Of a stretch of 14,022 nucleotides of DNA, positions 7,203 through 13,934 are shown one piece after another. Within the stretch, counting starts at the first letter, position 1, and each line of letters begins with the position of its first letter. The position numbers and the translations under genes are program-made. The stretch is from JBAPRR01 sp049281195 (GTDB lineage Bacteria > Actinomycetota > Acidimicrobiia > Acidimicrobiales > CAVXTF01): positions 1 to 14,022 of the forward strand of contig JBAPRR010000389.1 of the NCBI GenBank assembly GCA_049281195.1, read 5' to 3'. The notes beneath the pieces were generated by a model, which ran no database searches, was not told where the DNA came from, and saw only the letters and a list, made by a program, of their open reading frames with translations.

Positions 7203-8003
7203 ATGGCGGATGGGGTATTCGAAGGCAGTCAAAATGACGACATCACTGTTGTCACCACTGACGGGGTGCAGCTGCAGTGTCGCCGGCGGAGTCACACACA
7301 CAGTGCGCGGGCCGTGGCCGTCGTCGTCCATGGCTTCGCCTCGGGGCGCGATCATCCCGACATTCAAGCCATGGCAGATCAGTTGTTCTCGGCGCAATTG
7401 GATGTGGTTACATACGACGCCAGGGGCCATGGCCTGTCCGAAGGCCACTCGGGTGTCGGGAGTACCGAGCATCTCGATGTCGCCACCGTGGTGTCGCAGG
7501 TTGCGACCGGTGGCCTGCCCGTGGTGGTCATCGGGGTCTCCATGGGGGCTGTCGCCGTCGTCTCCCATTTGGCCCGCGTCGGGGCCCCGGACGAGGCGGT
7601 AGTGGGTGCCGTTTTGGTCAGCGCACCTTCGCGCTGGCGGATGCGTCCGAGCGCGGTTGGTCTTCTCACGGCGCTGGTCACCCGGAGCTGGGTAGGACGC
7701 CGGGTCGCTTCGAGGTGGCTCGGAGTTCGCATCAAGCGCGGATGGTGGCCGGGTGAGACGCCCGAATCCGCCATCTCGCGGATCGGAGTCCCTGTGGTGG
7801 TGGTCCACGGTGACGCGGACCGGCTGTTGGCGTCGTCCCACGCTCACCGGCTGCACACCTCGGGGCGCCAGGCCAACCGCCTCCAGGTTGTCCAGGGGAT
7901 GGGACACGGCCTGGACACGCTGGGACAAGGCGCCGCGCTCGAAGCGGTGCAGTGGTTGCTGTCCGAACGGGACCTGGCTGCACCTTTCGGCACCCGCCCT
8001 TAG
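7203..8003 (+). CDS. Alpha/beta hydrolase (serine esterase/lipase type)
   Basis: This is a 266-residue cytosolic alpha/beta hydrolase. It shows the oxyanion strand VVVHGF (40-45), DARGHGLSEG (72-81), the nucleophile elbow GVSMG with Ser113 (111-115), VVHGDADRLLA (200-210) with the likely acid Asp206, and GMGHG with His235 (232-236). The triad is complete. Domain order and the absence of a large lid resemble monoacylglycerol lipase/esterase-type Hydrolase_4 proteins, but the substrate cannot be read. It has no signal peptide or membrane span. ATG 7203 has no visible ribosome-binding site, so the 66 bp separating it from the membrane hydrolase could hold its own promoter and a leaderless transcript. 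It is the last gene of the plus-strand run and ends 38 bp from the convergent PlsY-like gene. Confidence 0.93.
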   Translation: MADGVFEGSQNDDITVVTTDGVQLQCRRRSHTHSARAVAVVVHGFASGRDHPDIQAMADQLFSAQLDVVTYDARGHGLSEGHSGVGSTEHLDVATVVSQVATGGLPVVVIGVSMGAVAVVSHLARVGAPDEAVVGAVLVSAPSRWRMRPSAVGLLTALVTRSWVGRRVASRWLGVRIKRGWWPGETPESAISRIGVPVVVVHGDADRLLASSHAHRLHTSGRQANRLQVVQGMGHGLDTLGQGAALEAVQWLLSERDLAAPFGTRP

Positions 8004-8044
8004 AGGCAGTTAACAGCACGCCGCCTACGGCATGTCCACCTCTA
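8001..8044. terminator. Possible bidirectional terminator between convergent genes
   Basis: The convergent gap holds an outer 6-bp inverted repeat, TAGAGG (8001-8006) and CCTCTA (8039-8044), enclosing a small hairpin GCCG-CCTA-CGGC (8020-8031). The two outer arms include the stop codons of both genes. There is no T-tract on either side, so it is not a classical intrinsic terminator; high-GC actinobacteria often lack one. Support is structural only. Confidence 0.3.
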
Positions 8045-8686
8045 CGGCTGCGGGTCGCGATCGAAGAGCAGGCGGCTGACGAGTATCCGCGACCGGTTCT
8101 TTTCGGGCGGAGGCTCGTTGCCACACAGACGCTTGGCGAGGATCGGACCGGCGACACAAACGGCGGTGAGCCCGCCGCGCCAGCCCCGGCGCTTGCTCAA
8201 CACCGGCACCAACGCAACCAACGCGATCAGGCAACCGAGTCCGGTCTGGTGCAGCAACTTGCCGCCACCAAGACCTACCGCTAAAACGGCAGCGCCTTCT
8301 GGCGCGGTGACCAGCATCACACCGAGAGCAGGCGAAACTCCGCGGCCACCTGCTCCTCGCAGCATCGGTGACCAATTGTGACCGACGATGGCGGCGGCCC
8401 CAGCGACAGCAGAGAGTGCGGGACGGTCCCTGCCCGCCAATAGAGGGCCGATCGCGCCTTTGGCCACATCGAGGCTCCCTGCGATGGCCAGAGGACCGAA
8501 GCCGGCGACCTCGTAGAGGCCCGATCCCGAAACGGTCCCTGAGCCGTGTCGGCGCAGGTCGACCCCGCTGGTCAACTCGGCCGCGATGCCCGAGAACGGC
8601 ACGGCCCCCGCACCAAAAGAGAAAAGCAGCAGCGAGCCTGGCCGGAGATCCCGCCAGAGTGGCGCGGCCTCAGCCTGGCGCGGCAC
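8042..8686 (-). CDS. PlsY-like glycerol-3-phosphate acyltransferase, divergent
   Basis: This is a 214-residue membrane protein of the PlsY (G3P acyltransferase) family, which moves an acyl group from acyl-phosphate to glycerol-3-phosphate to start phospholipid synthesis. The layout matches: hydrophobic N-terminal span with GAGAVPFSGIAAEL, a first loop RRHGSGTVSGSG (45-56), the LDVAKGAIGPLLAG segment (72-85), and a second loop GHNWSPMLRGAGGRGVSPALGV (102-123). Compared with canonical PlsY loops, GSGNxGATN has become GSGTVSGSG and the FKGGKGVAT loop has become GAGGRGVSP. The lysine of GGKG is an arginine and the asparagines are missing. Activity may therefore differ from housekeeping PlsY. GTG 8686 is preceded by GGAA and overlaps the upstream VC0807-like gene by 17 bases. 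It is probably a second, specialised copy rather than the essential one. Confidence 0.8.
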   Translation of the reverse strand: MPRQAEAAPLWRDLRPGSLLLFSFGAGAVPFSGIAAELTSGVDLRRHGSGTVSGSGLYEVAGFGPLAIAGSLDVAKGAIGPLLAGRDRPALSAVAGAAAIVGHNWSPMLRGAGGRGVSPALGVMLVTAPEGAAVLAVGLGGGKLLHQTGLGCLIALVALVPVLSKRRGWRGGLTAVCVAGPILAKRLCGNEPPPEKNRSRILVSRLLFDRDPQP

Positions 8687-9371
8687 CGATTTCCGCGATG
8701 TTGACGGCCGGCAGCGACCCGAAACGCACCGTGATGCCGGCGCGTCGCATGACCCGTATGAACCACGCCGTGGAGATCGCTATGCCACTACCCATCAGCA
8801 CCCAGCCAACCAGAGTCCGCTCTATCACGAAGGCATGAAGCGGCGAGGTGACAAGGAGCCAGAGCACGAACCCGCTGTTGACGAGAAGCACGACCGACCA
8901 CAGGAAGGAGACACGCAAAAAGAATTGCCGGACAATGGGCCGGGCCATGAAGTCGTCTTCGAGCGGACAGAAATCGCGAGCAAGCCGCTCGACCAGGGGT
9001 CGATTGGTAAGCGCCGTCACGAAAAACAAGAGCGCTACAAAAATTGTGCCCGCGGTCGGTTGGGCGAAGTAGAGAAAGGCGCTCTTGGTCAAGAACGAGA
9101 CGACGGTGCGTACGGTGACCAGACCGAGGCCGAGAGCGAGCAGGGCGGGCACCGGTTGGCGACGCAGAAGTCGCCGCCCGGCTGCGGCATAAGACCACAC
9201 GAGAGCGGCGATGAGCGCGCCTCGAAATCCCACCAGCGACAACATGGCGTAGAAGAGAACCAGGGGTCCTAGCGAACTCTCCACGAGAGTCGGGAGGGCT
9301 CGACGCCCAAAGTGTCTCAGCGAAGGGAGATGCAGAACGGCGGCGGGAGAATCGGAGGCCGAAGTGATCAC
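8670..9371 (-). CDS. VC0807-family integral membrane protein of unknown function
   Basis: This is a 233-residue membrane protein with about five to six spans (near 35-48, 50-66, 75-98, 106-122, 153-176, 185-206). The order of features fits the VC0807 family: an early Pro in SLGPLVLFYAML, an arginine-rich short loop (AAAGRRLLRRQPVPA, 63-77), a second glycine-rich span, and a RPLVERLARDF segment (124-134) after a span. The family is loosely related to the intracellular septation protein A type, and its molecular role is unknown. The frame is open to a TTG at 9437, but the GTG at 9371 has a very good ribosome-binding site, GAGGT at 9379-9383 with seven bases spacing, and is chosen. It lies 73 bp after the APC permease and overlaps the PlsY-like gene by 17 bases, so the three probably form one transcript. 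Confidence 0.7.
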   Translation of the reverse strand: MITSASDSPAAVLHLPSLRHFGRRALPTLVESSLGPLVLFYAMLSLVGFRGALIAALVWSYAAAGRRLLRRQPVPALLALGLGLVTVRTVVSFLTKSAFLYFAQPTAGTIFVALLFFVTALTNRPLVERLARDFCPLEDDFMARPIVRQFFLRVSFLWSVVLLVNSGFVLWLLVTSPLHAFVIERTLVGWVLMGSGIAISTAWFIRVMRRAGITVRFGSLPAVNIAEIGAAPG

Positions 9372-9378
9372 GAATATT

Positions 9379-9383
9379 ACCTC
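9379..9383 (-). promoter_or_regulatory. Ribosome-binding site fixing the VC0807-like start
   Basis: On the minus strand GAGGT lies seven bases before GTG 9371. No comparable site precedes the longer TTG start at 9437, which would add 22 Arg/Ser/Pro-rich residues unlike a membrane-protein N terminus. Confidence 0.65.
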
Positions 9384-9444
9384 GGAGCTTAGGGATCTTC
9401 GGCCCGGGGGCGAGCGGCTCGATGCACGCAACGGCAAGCGGCCC

Positions 9445-10911
9445 TCAGACCACCGGAGAGTCGGTGAGGACGTCCTTGCCGGCGAAGTGGAAGGTCGGCG
9501 AGGACCGCCGTCCGGTCCACCAGGCGAAAGCGAAACCGAGCGCGATCAGGATGGCGAAAGTCTGATCCACCCCTCCACCAATCGCTTTCGGACCGTAGAT
9601 GAAGAAGGCCACGAGCAGGCCCCCCATGACGACGCTGGAGAAGATGGCGCCAATTGTCAGCAACCGGTGTGAGTGCGGCTGGAGCTGAACGTCGGGCAGG
9701 CGCTTGTGTCCGGTGGTGAGAAACACCGTCGCAGTCACCGAGTCCAGGAAGAACTCTGCAAGGAGGAAGAAGCCCGCGGCGGAGAGCACCAGACTGAAGA
9801 ACGAGCCGAGCGATGACACGAAAATCTGCAGGCCCACGACCACAACGCAGAGGCCGAGCGCAACGAGAATCCCGACATGGGGAACGTCGTGTCGGTTGAG
9901 CTTTCCGAAACTCGAAGGAATGAGCCGCTCCCGGCCCATGGCGTATAGGGCGCGCGTCAAGATGAAACTGGTCAGCCACAACCCGCCCGCCGTCGATAGC
10001 AGGATGGGTAACAGCATCGCCCACGGCTCACCGGGAACAAGACGGTGCGACCACACCGCGAGCGGGTCGGTGGAGTTCGCCAGAAGGCGCATCGGAGTCT
10101 CGCCCAACATCAGTGGGTAGAGCACGGAATAGAACAGCAACGCGCCGAAGGCGCCGATGATCCCGCCCACTCCGGGATGATCGCGCGGGCGTCGTGACTC
10201 CTCGGCGGCGTAACTGTCGATCTCCCAGCCGTCGAGGATGGTGGCGGCGATCACCGCGACGATGAGAATGCCGCCGATGGGGGGCTTTCCGAAATGAATC
10301 GGCACCGACAGCCGATGCCAGTTGACGACGCCGAGCACGCCGAAACCGACGAGAGAGACCATCTCGACGCAGAAAAAGACCTGGGTGATGCGCGCCGTCG
10401 GTTTTGCGCCCATCAGAAGCGGTATCGCGGCAAAGACGATCCAGAAGAGCGTCACCGCCATCTGCACACTCGCTGGAGCCTGGTAGTGGGGTGCAATCAG
10501 AGCCAGGGTGTACGCGCCCGCGGGGATGGCGATGGGAGGGATCGACAAGAAGTACGCCAGGATCAGGATCCACGCTTGGTATCGCGATGCCTTCTTGCCG
10601 ATGATGCGCGCAGACCAGTGGTATGAGGCTCCGGCGTGGGGGAAGTGGCGGTTCAGCAGTCGGAACACGAAGCTGGAGGCGACGAACGGCAACGCCAGGA
10701 TGGCGATCGCCGGCAGCGTCCACCATCCCGCTTGCGCCGCCATGACCCCACCGGTGGCCGCAACGGAGAACAACGGGCCCACGCTCGACACAGACAACGG
10801 CACCAGGTCCCAGATGTGGAATGACTGGCGGAGGTGGCGCACAGGGATTTCGGACGCCGAATCGGCGAGAGGCGTCACGTCAAGGTCTGTGTCGCCGATC
10901 CGATGACCCAC
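9445..10911 (-). CDS. APC-superfamily amino acid permease
   Basis: This is a 488-residue transporter with about twelve spans, of the amino acid-polyamine-organocation superfamily. Marks include the broken first helix VSSVGPLFSVAATGG (41-55), HFPHAGASYHWSARIIG (89-105, the FP-x-x-G-x-Y helix 3 signature), the helix 6 region LDGWEIDSYAAEESRRPRDHP (226-246), and ALYAMGRERLIPSSFGKLNRHDVPHVGIL (321-349), the usual loop before helix 9. Substrate is probably an amino acid or amine, taken up with protons; which one cannot be told. The frame is open to 11049 but would overlap the divergent globin gene. GTG 10911 has CGGAG (10920-10924 on the minus strand) eight bases upstream and gives a normal 35-residue cytosolic N terminus. 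It heads a probable operon with the VC0807-like and PlsY-like genes. Confidence 0.92.
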   Translation of the reverse strand: MGHRIGDTDLDVTPLADSASEIPVRHLRQSFHIWDLVPLSVSSVGPLFSVAATGGVMAAQAGWWTLPAIAILALPFVASSFVFRLLNRHFPHAGASYHWSARIIGKKASRYQAWILILAYFLSIPPIAIPAGAYTLALIAPHYQAPASVQMAVTLFWIVFAAIPLLMGAKPTARITQVFFCVEMVSLVGFGVLGVVNWHRLSVPIHFGKPPIGGILIVAVIAATILDGWEIDSYAAEESRRPRDHPGVGGIIGAFGALLFYSVLYPLMLGETPMRLLANSTDPLAVWSHRLVPGEPWAMLLPILLSTAGGLWLTSFILTRALYAMGRERLIPSSFGKLNRHDVPHVGILVALGLCVVVVGLQIFVSSLGSFFSLVLSAAGFFLLAEFFLDSVTATVFLTTGHKRLPDVQLQPHSHRLLTIGAIFSSVVMGGLLVAFFIYGPKAIGGGVDQTFAILIALGFAFAWWTGRRSSPTFHFAGKDVLTDSPVV

Positions 10912-10919
10912 GTGGGCGG

Positions 10920-10924
10920 CTCCG
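10920..10924 (-). promoter_or_regulatory. Ribosome-binding site fixing the APC permease start
   Basis: On the minus strand CGGAG lies eight bases before GTG 10911. It argues against the reading frame's far upstream start at 11049, which would overlap the divergent globin start at 11043. Confidence 0.6.
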
Positions 10925-10962
10925 TTCTGAACCCGGGCGGGTCGGCCGCCGCAGCGTCCTGT

Positions 10963-10991
10963 CTCGCATCCGAGTTTCGCACAGATGCGAG
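10963..10991. promoter_or_regulatory. Perfect 8-bp inverted repeat, operator candidate
   Basis: CTCGCATC (10963-10970) and GATGCGAG (10984-10991) form an exact inverted repeat separated by 13 bp, with arm centres 21 bp apart, about two helical turns. A further CTCGCA follows at 10995-11000 and a TCGCA lies within the spacer. It sits midway in the 131-bp gap between the divergent permease and globin genes, so a dimeric regulator bound here could control both. It could also fold as an RNA hairpin in a leader. Confidence 0.45.
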
Positions 10992-11042
10992 GTGCTCGCA
11001 ATAGAGATCTGGGAGCGTTCGGTCCTCTAGCATCATCAGGCG

Positions 11043-11489
11043 ATGCCAACGGTGTACGAAGCTGCTGGTGGTGAGGCTGGTCTGCTCCGCCTCGCCCACG
11101 CCTGGCACGAGCGGGTCATGGCCGACGAGATCGTGAGCCATGCGTTCAGCCACGGCTTTCACCCGGAGCACACCGAGCGGCTCGCTGCCTACTGGGGGGA
11201 GGCACTCGGAGGTCCCGCCAACTATTCGGCTTCGAACGGTACGGAGACCGAAGTGGTCCGGATGCACAGCGGGAATGGTCCTCATGACGAGATGGACCGC
11301 CGAGCCATCGCTTGTTTCGATCAGGCTTTGGCCGACGCCGGACTCGATGACGACCAGGTCCGGCAAGTTCTGCATGACTACTTCACATGGGCGACTAAGA
11401 CCACCATGGCGCGCTACCACCACGGCAAAGACGAAGTTCCCGATGGGTTAGCGATCCCGCAGTGGTCGTGGGACGGACTGGTGGGCTAA
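11043..11489 (+). CDS. Group II truncated haemoglobin-like protein
   Basis: This is a 148-residue haem protein of the truncated globin family, group II (TrHb2). The opening TVYEAAGGEAGLLRLA (3-18), AYWGEALGGPANYS (49-62) and VVRMHSGNG (71-79) match the group II layout. His75 falls at the proximal haem-ligand position (F8). It is about 20 residues longer than GlbO-type members, with a C-terminal extension DGLAIPQWSWDGL (134-146). Aligning from memory to mycobacterial GlbO, the usual distal Tyr at B10 appears to be His22 and the conserved Trp at G8 appears to be Ile89, suggesting altered ligand chemistry. Likely roles are oxygen, nitric oxide or peroxide handling. ATG 11043 has only a weak AGG upstream. 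It is divergent from the APC permease and ends 7 bp from a convergent broken methyltransferase gene. Confidence 0.88.
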   Translation: MPTVYEAAGGEAGLLRLAHAWHERVMADEIVSHAFSHGFHPEHTERLAAYWGEALGGPANYSASNGTETEVVRMHSGNGPHDEMDRRAIACFDQALADAGLDDDQVRQVLHDYFTWATKTTMARYHHGKDEVPDGLAIPQWSWDGLVG

Positions 11490-11496
11490 GAACCGG

Positions 11497-12302
11497 TCAG
11501 ATTTTGTGCGCTACCAGGTTGAGATGAGTTGCAGTGTTTTCGTCCGGGTACTCGTGAAGCGGAGTGCGCAGACGCGCTGACACCTCAAGACCAAACGTGC
11601 GCAACAGTGTTTCGTATGCGGTGCTCGGAAAACGGCGAGCACGTCGAGCATTGAAACCCGAGCTGCTCGAGATCGTGGCCCTATAGCCGTCGATCTCTGT
11701 GTCGGAGTCGAGTGTGTATAGCGAAACTACCAACACGCCATTCGGCCGGAGCCCTCGCGAGATGTTGTAAAAGTACCGGGCACACTCATCGAACTCGAAG
11801 TGAACGAAAACGTCGTGGCTTGCGCCTGCGTCGTAATGCTCCCGGGAAGGTTGTCCCCGAACCCGGCGACTGGAAAGTAGTTGACATCCGGGCAAACGGC
11901 TCTGGCCTCATCCAGGATGGCTTCTGACACGTCCACGGCATCCAGCTTCGAGACAAGGGGCCGGATCCTGCGAGTGACCCGCCCTCCACCGCATCCCACT
12001 TCGAGCACCGCGTCGGTCGGCTTGACCGACTCTTCGAAGACCTTCATGAAGGTCTCGAGGCCGCCCCAGTCGGCCCCCATGATGGCCCCGGGGGACACGC
12101 GACGAACATTGCCCGCGGTCGTTATCCAACCGAGGGTCGGATCGTCTCTAACCGCAACGGCCGCACCCTTTACCGCCATACGCAGGGCATGAGGCACCAG
12201 ACGGGGGTGAGAGACAAAGAGCCGACCGGCAGTCAACGCCGAGGACGACTTCAGTCGCTCGAGTCGCTGTTGTTCCTCGTCTGACAGGGCATCGCCGGGC
12301 AT
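11497..12302 (-). pseudogene. SAM-dependent methyltransferase interrupted by a one-base frameshift
   Basis: Two overlapping minus-strand frames make one class I methyltransferase. The first, from ATG 12302, carries VLEVGCGGGRVTRRI (99-113, motif I), KLDAVDVSEAILDEA (119-133) and FPVAGFGDNLPG (143-154). Reading then has to move back one base at the CCC of 11841-11843 to continue as EHYDAGASHDVFVHFEF, then GLRPNGVLVVSLYTLD to the stop at 11497. Restoring one G on the minus strand (GGG to GGGG) gives a continuous 268-residue protein with every motif in order. This is either a sequencing or assembly homopolymer error, or a recent real mutation, because the downstream half is undamaged. Unrepaired, the frame ends at 11727 with an unrelated tail that loses the C-terminal half of the fold. 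Acceptor substrate unknown. It is convergent with the globin gene and divergent from the VOC gene. Confidence 0.82.
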
Positions 12303-12517
12303 CGTCACTTGTACCAGACACGTCGCAGCTCCCACCAACCGGGGAGCTCGGCCAACCTCACAGATTCGCTCAGAGCAATTCGCGGCGCGTTTTCGAAGGT
12401 GGCGAAGACGAGATACGTAATCCACTTGATTGACTACCTCCTTGGCTATCTATGTGACGACCGTTTGAAGCTCACAAGTCCGGACCAGGAGTCGAACGAG
12501 AGGGGAGAAGACGCAAG
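12303..12517. promoter_or_regulatory. Divergent intergenic region with a hairpin repeat
   Basis: These 215 bp separate the methyltransferase and VOC starts. A perfect 7-bp inverted repeat, AGCTCCC (12327-12333) and GGGAGCT (12342-12348) with an 8-base loop, lies 25 bp upstream of the methyltransferase ATG and could be an operator or leader hairpin. Nearer the VOC gene an AT-richer patch (12426-12456) contains TTGACT at 12430-12435 and TATCTATGTG at 12447-12456, a possible but poorly spaced promoter. AGGGGAG at 12501-12507 precedes the VOC ATG by ten bases. Confidence 0.35.
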
Positions 12518-12925
12518 ATGACCGAGTACCGAAACACCTCTGAAGTCCCACGCGGACGCATACTGAGCGTCGCCCCCGGACTTCCCACCACCGACATGGC
12601 TCGTACGGTCGAGCACTACGGTCGGCTGGGATTCATTTTCAGTGCCCCCGGATCGCAGTCGGTCACAGACGCCTGTTTCTCGATCGCCCAGCGCGACGGG
12701 ATCGAGCTTCACTTCGCGCTGAAGGAAGACCACGATCCGGCACGTACTGCGATGTGGATCTATGTCGGTGTCGAAGACGCCGACGAGATAGGGGCCGAGT
12801 TCGCCGCGGCCGGCGTCGAGGTTCGCCGCCCGCCGCACGACACCGACTACAAGATGCGCGAGCTGGCGTACATCGATCCGGACGGAAACATGTTGTTATT
12901 CGGGTCACCGCAGAGGGACACATGA
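12518..12925 (+). CDS. VOC family protein (bleomycin-resistance/glyoxalase-like)
   Basis: This is a 135-residue single-domain vicinal oxygen chelate protein. After a short leader it has ILSVAPGLPTTDMARTVEHYGRLGF (15-39), the GIELHFALKED strand (61-71) with His65, YVGVEDADEIGAEFAAAGVEV (82-102) and the closing RELAYIDPDGNMLLFGSP (114-131) with Glu115. This arrangement matches bleomycin-binding and glyoxalase-like proteins that bind small hydrophobic or electrophilic molecules. Ligand unknown. ATG 12518 has AGGGGAG ten bases upstream. It is distinct in sequence from the VOC protein at 75-464. The gene is convergent with the epoxide hydrolase, only 7 bp apart, and divergent from the broken methyltransferase. 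Confidence 0.9.
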   Translation: MTEYRNTSEVPRGRILSVAPGLPTTDMARTVEHYGRLGFIFSAPGSQSVTDACFSIAQRDGIELHFALKEDHDPARTAMWIYVGVEDADEIGAEFAAAGVEVRRPPHDTDYKMRELAYIDPDGNMLLFGSPQRDT

Positions 12926-12932
12926 ACCGGCA

Positions 12933-13934
12933 TCACATCTGCAACCCATCGAGAAATTCGAGCAACAGACCATTCATTTCGTCAGGACGTTCCTGCGGAA
13001 TCCAGTGACCGCAGCCGTCGAGGATCACATTGCGTTCCAGTCGCGGCATCAAGCGCTCGGAGAGGGTTTCCACGTGTCGCCGAAACCCGGGCCAGTTCAA
13101 AACCGGGTCCCTGTCCCCTCCGATGAACATCGAGGGAGCATCGATGGGAGCCTCGTGCCATGACGCCATGAGCTCCCAGTTGCGTTGGTGGTTCCGGTAC
13201 CAATTCAAAGCGCCTCTGTAGCCGGTGCGTTCGAATTCGGAGGTGAGGTAGTCGACGGCCGTTTCACTGAGCCAATGAGGTAGATCTCCGCTCGTATCGG
13301 GAACAGCCGCAGAATGCTCGATGTCGGTGGTCGTGTGCACTGAAGGGGCGTCGCCTGAGACGGCGAGCAGAGACGCGACGACCATGGCGCGCACATCGGC
13401 GTCGAACACGGACTCCGCAACTCCTGGTTCCTGGAAGAAGGACTGATAGTTGTCCGGGCCGAGTCGCGCCGTGAGGTCTGTAAGGAAGTCCACTTCCGTT
13501 CTCGGGGAGTAAGGCGTCGACGACAGGACGATGCCTCGCACCAGATCCGGCCGGCACAGAGCGAGGGTCGTAGCTGCGGGCGATCCCCAGTCTTGCCCGA
13601 CGACTACGCACGTTCTCGAGTCGACCGCCTGGAGAAGGCCCACAAGATCACCGCTGATGTGCAGCAACGTGTAGCTCGCCACGTCAGGTGGTGCACCTGT
13701 CCGTCCGTATCCGCGAAGGTCCGGCACAAGAACTCGATAGCCGGCTCCGGCCAATGCCGGGATCTGGTTGCGCCAGGAGAACCACAGTTCGGGGAACCCG
13801 TGCAGCAGCAAGATGACGGGGCCATCGCTCGGACCGGCGGTGGCGACATGCATTTGAAGCCCCAGCGCGTCGAGCTGCAAATGAGTTATGTCGGCTCCGT
13901 CGACTTTCGGATAATCCTCAAGCCCTTCTGTCAT
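12933..13934 (-). CDS. Soluble epoxide hydrolase (alpha/beta hydrolase)
   Basis: This is a 333-residue enzyme with the full epoxide hydrolase signature. Numbered from ATG 13934: the HGFPELWFSWRNQ oxyanion segment (45-57), PDLRGYGRTGAP (71-82), the nucleophile motif GQDWG with Asp115, a first lid tyrosine in NYQSFFQEPGVAE (Tyr163), a second in GALNWYRN (Tyr246), GGDRDPVL with acid Asp276, and GCGHWIPQERP with His310. An Asp nucleophile and two lid tyrosines separate it from esterases and dehalogenases and support hydrolysis of epoxides to diols. It is cytosolic. ATG 13934 is chosen because it begins the conserved N-terminal part; the frame stays open to the window edge, so a longer form cannot be excluded, though the extra residues look non-homologous. 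Physiological substrate (fatty-acid, terpene or xenobiotic epoxide) is unknown. Confidence 0.94.
   Translation of the reverse strand: MTEGLEDYPKVDGADITHLQLDALGLQMHVATAGPSDGPVILLLHGFPELWFSWRNQIPALAGAGYRVLVPDLRGYGRTGAPPDVASYTLLHISGDLVGLLQAVDSRTCVVVGQDWGSPAATTLALCRPDLVRGIVLSSTPYSPRTEVDFLTDLTARLGPDNYQSFFQEPGVAESVFDADVRAMVVASLLAVSGDAPSVHTTTDIEHSAAVPDTSGDLPHWLSETAVDYLTSEFERTGYRGALNWYRNHQRNWELMASWHEAPIDAPSMFIGGDRDPVLNWPGFRRHVETLSERLMPRLERNVILDGCGHWIPQERPDEMNGLLLEFLDGLQM

Noticed and set aside
10912..11049. Extended N terminus of the APC permease in the longest reading frame
   Set aside because: It would overlap the divergent globin start, contains Arg/Gly/Pro-rich sequence unlike the family, and GTG 10911 has a good ribosome-binding site.
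11835..11850. Programmed -1 frameshifting to join the two methyltransferase halves
   Set aside because: The zero-frame context CTT CCC GGG AGC does not fit an X-XXY-YYZ slippery site, because the base before CCC is T. No downstream stimulator is apparent, and the family is not known to be frameshifted. A one-base loss is simpler.
12309..12521. A 70-codon plus-strand frame whose stop overlaps the VOC start as ATGA
   Set aside because: It begins with TTG, has no ribosome-binding site, weak third-position GC and no recognisable motif, and it covers the divergent promoter region. The ATGA overlap alone is not enough.
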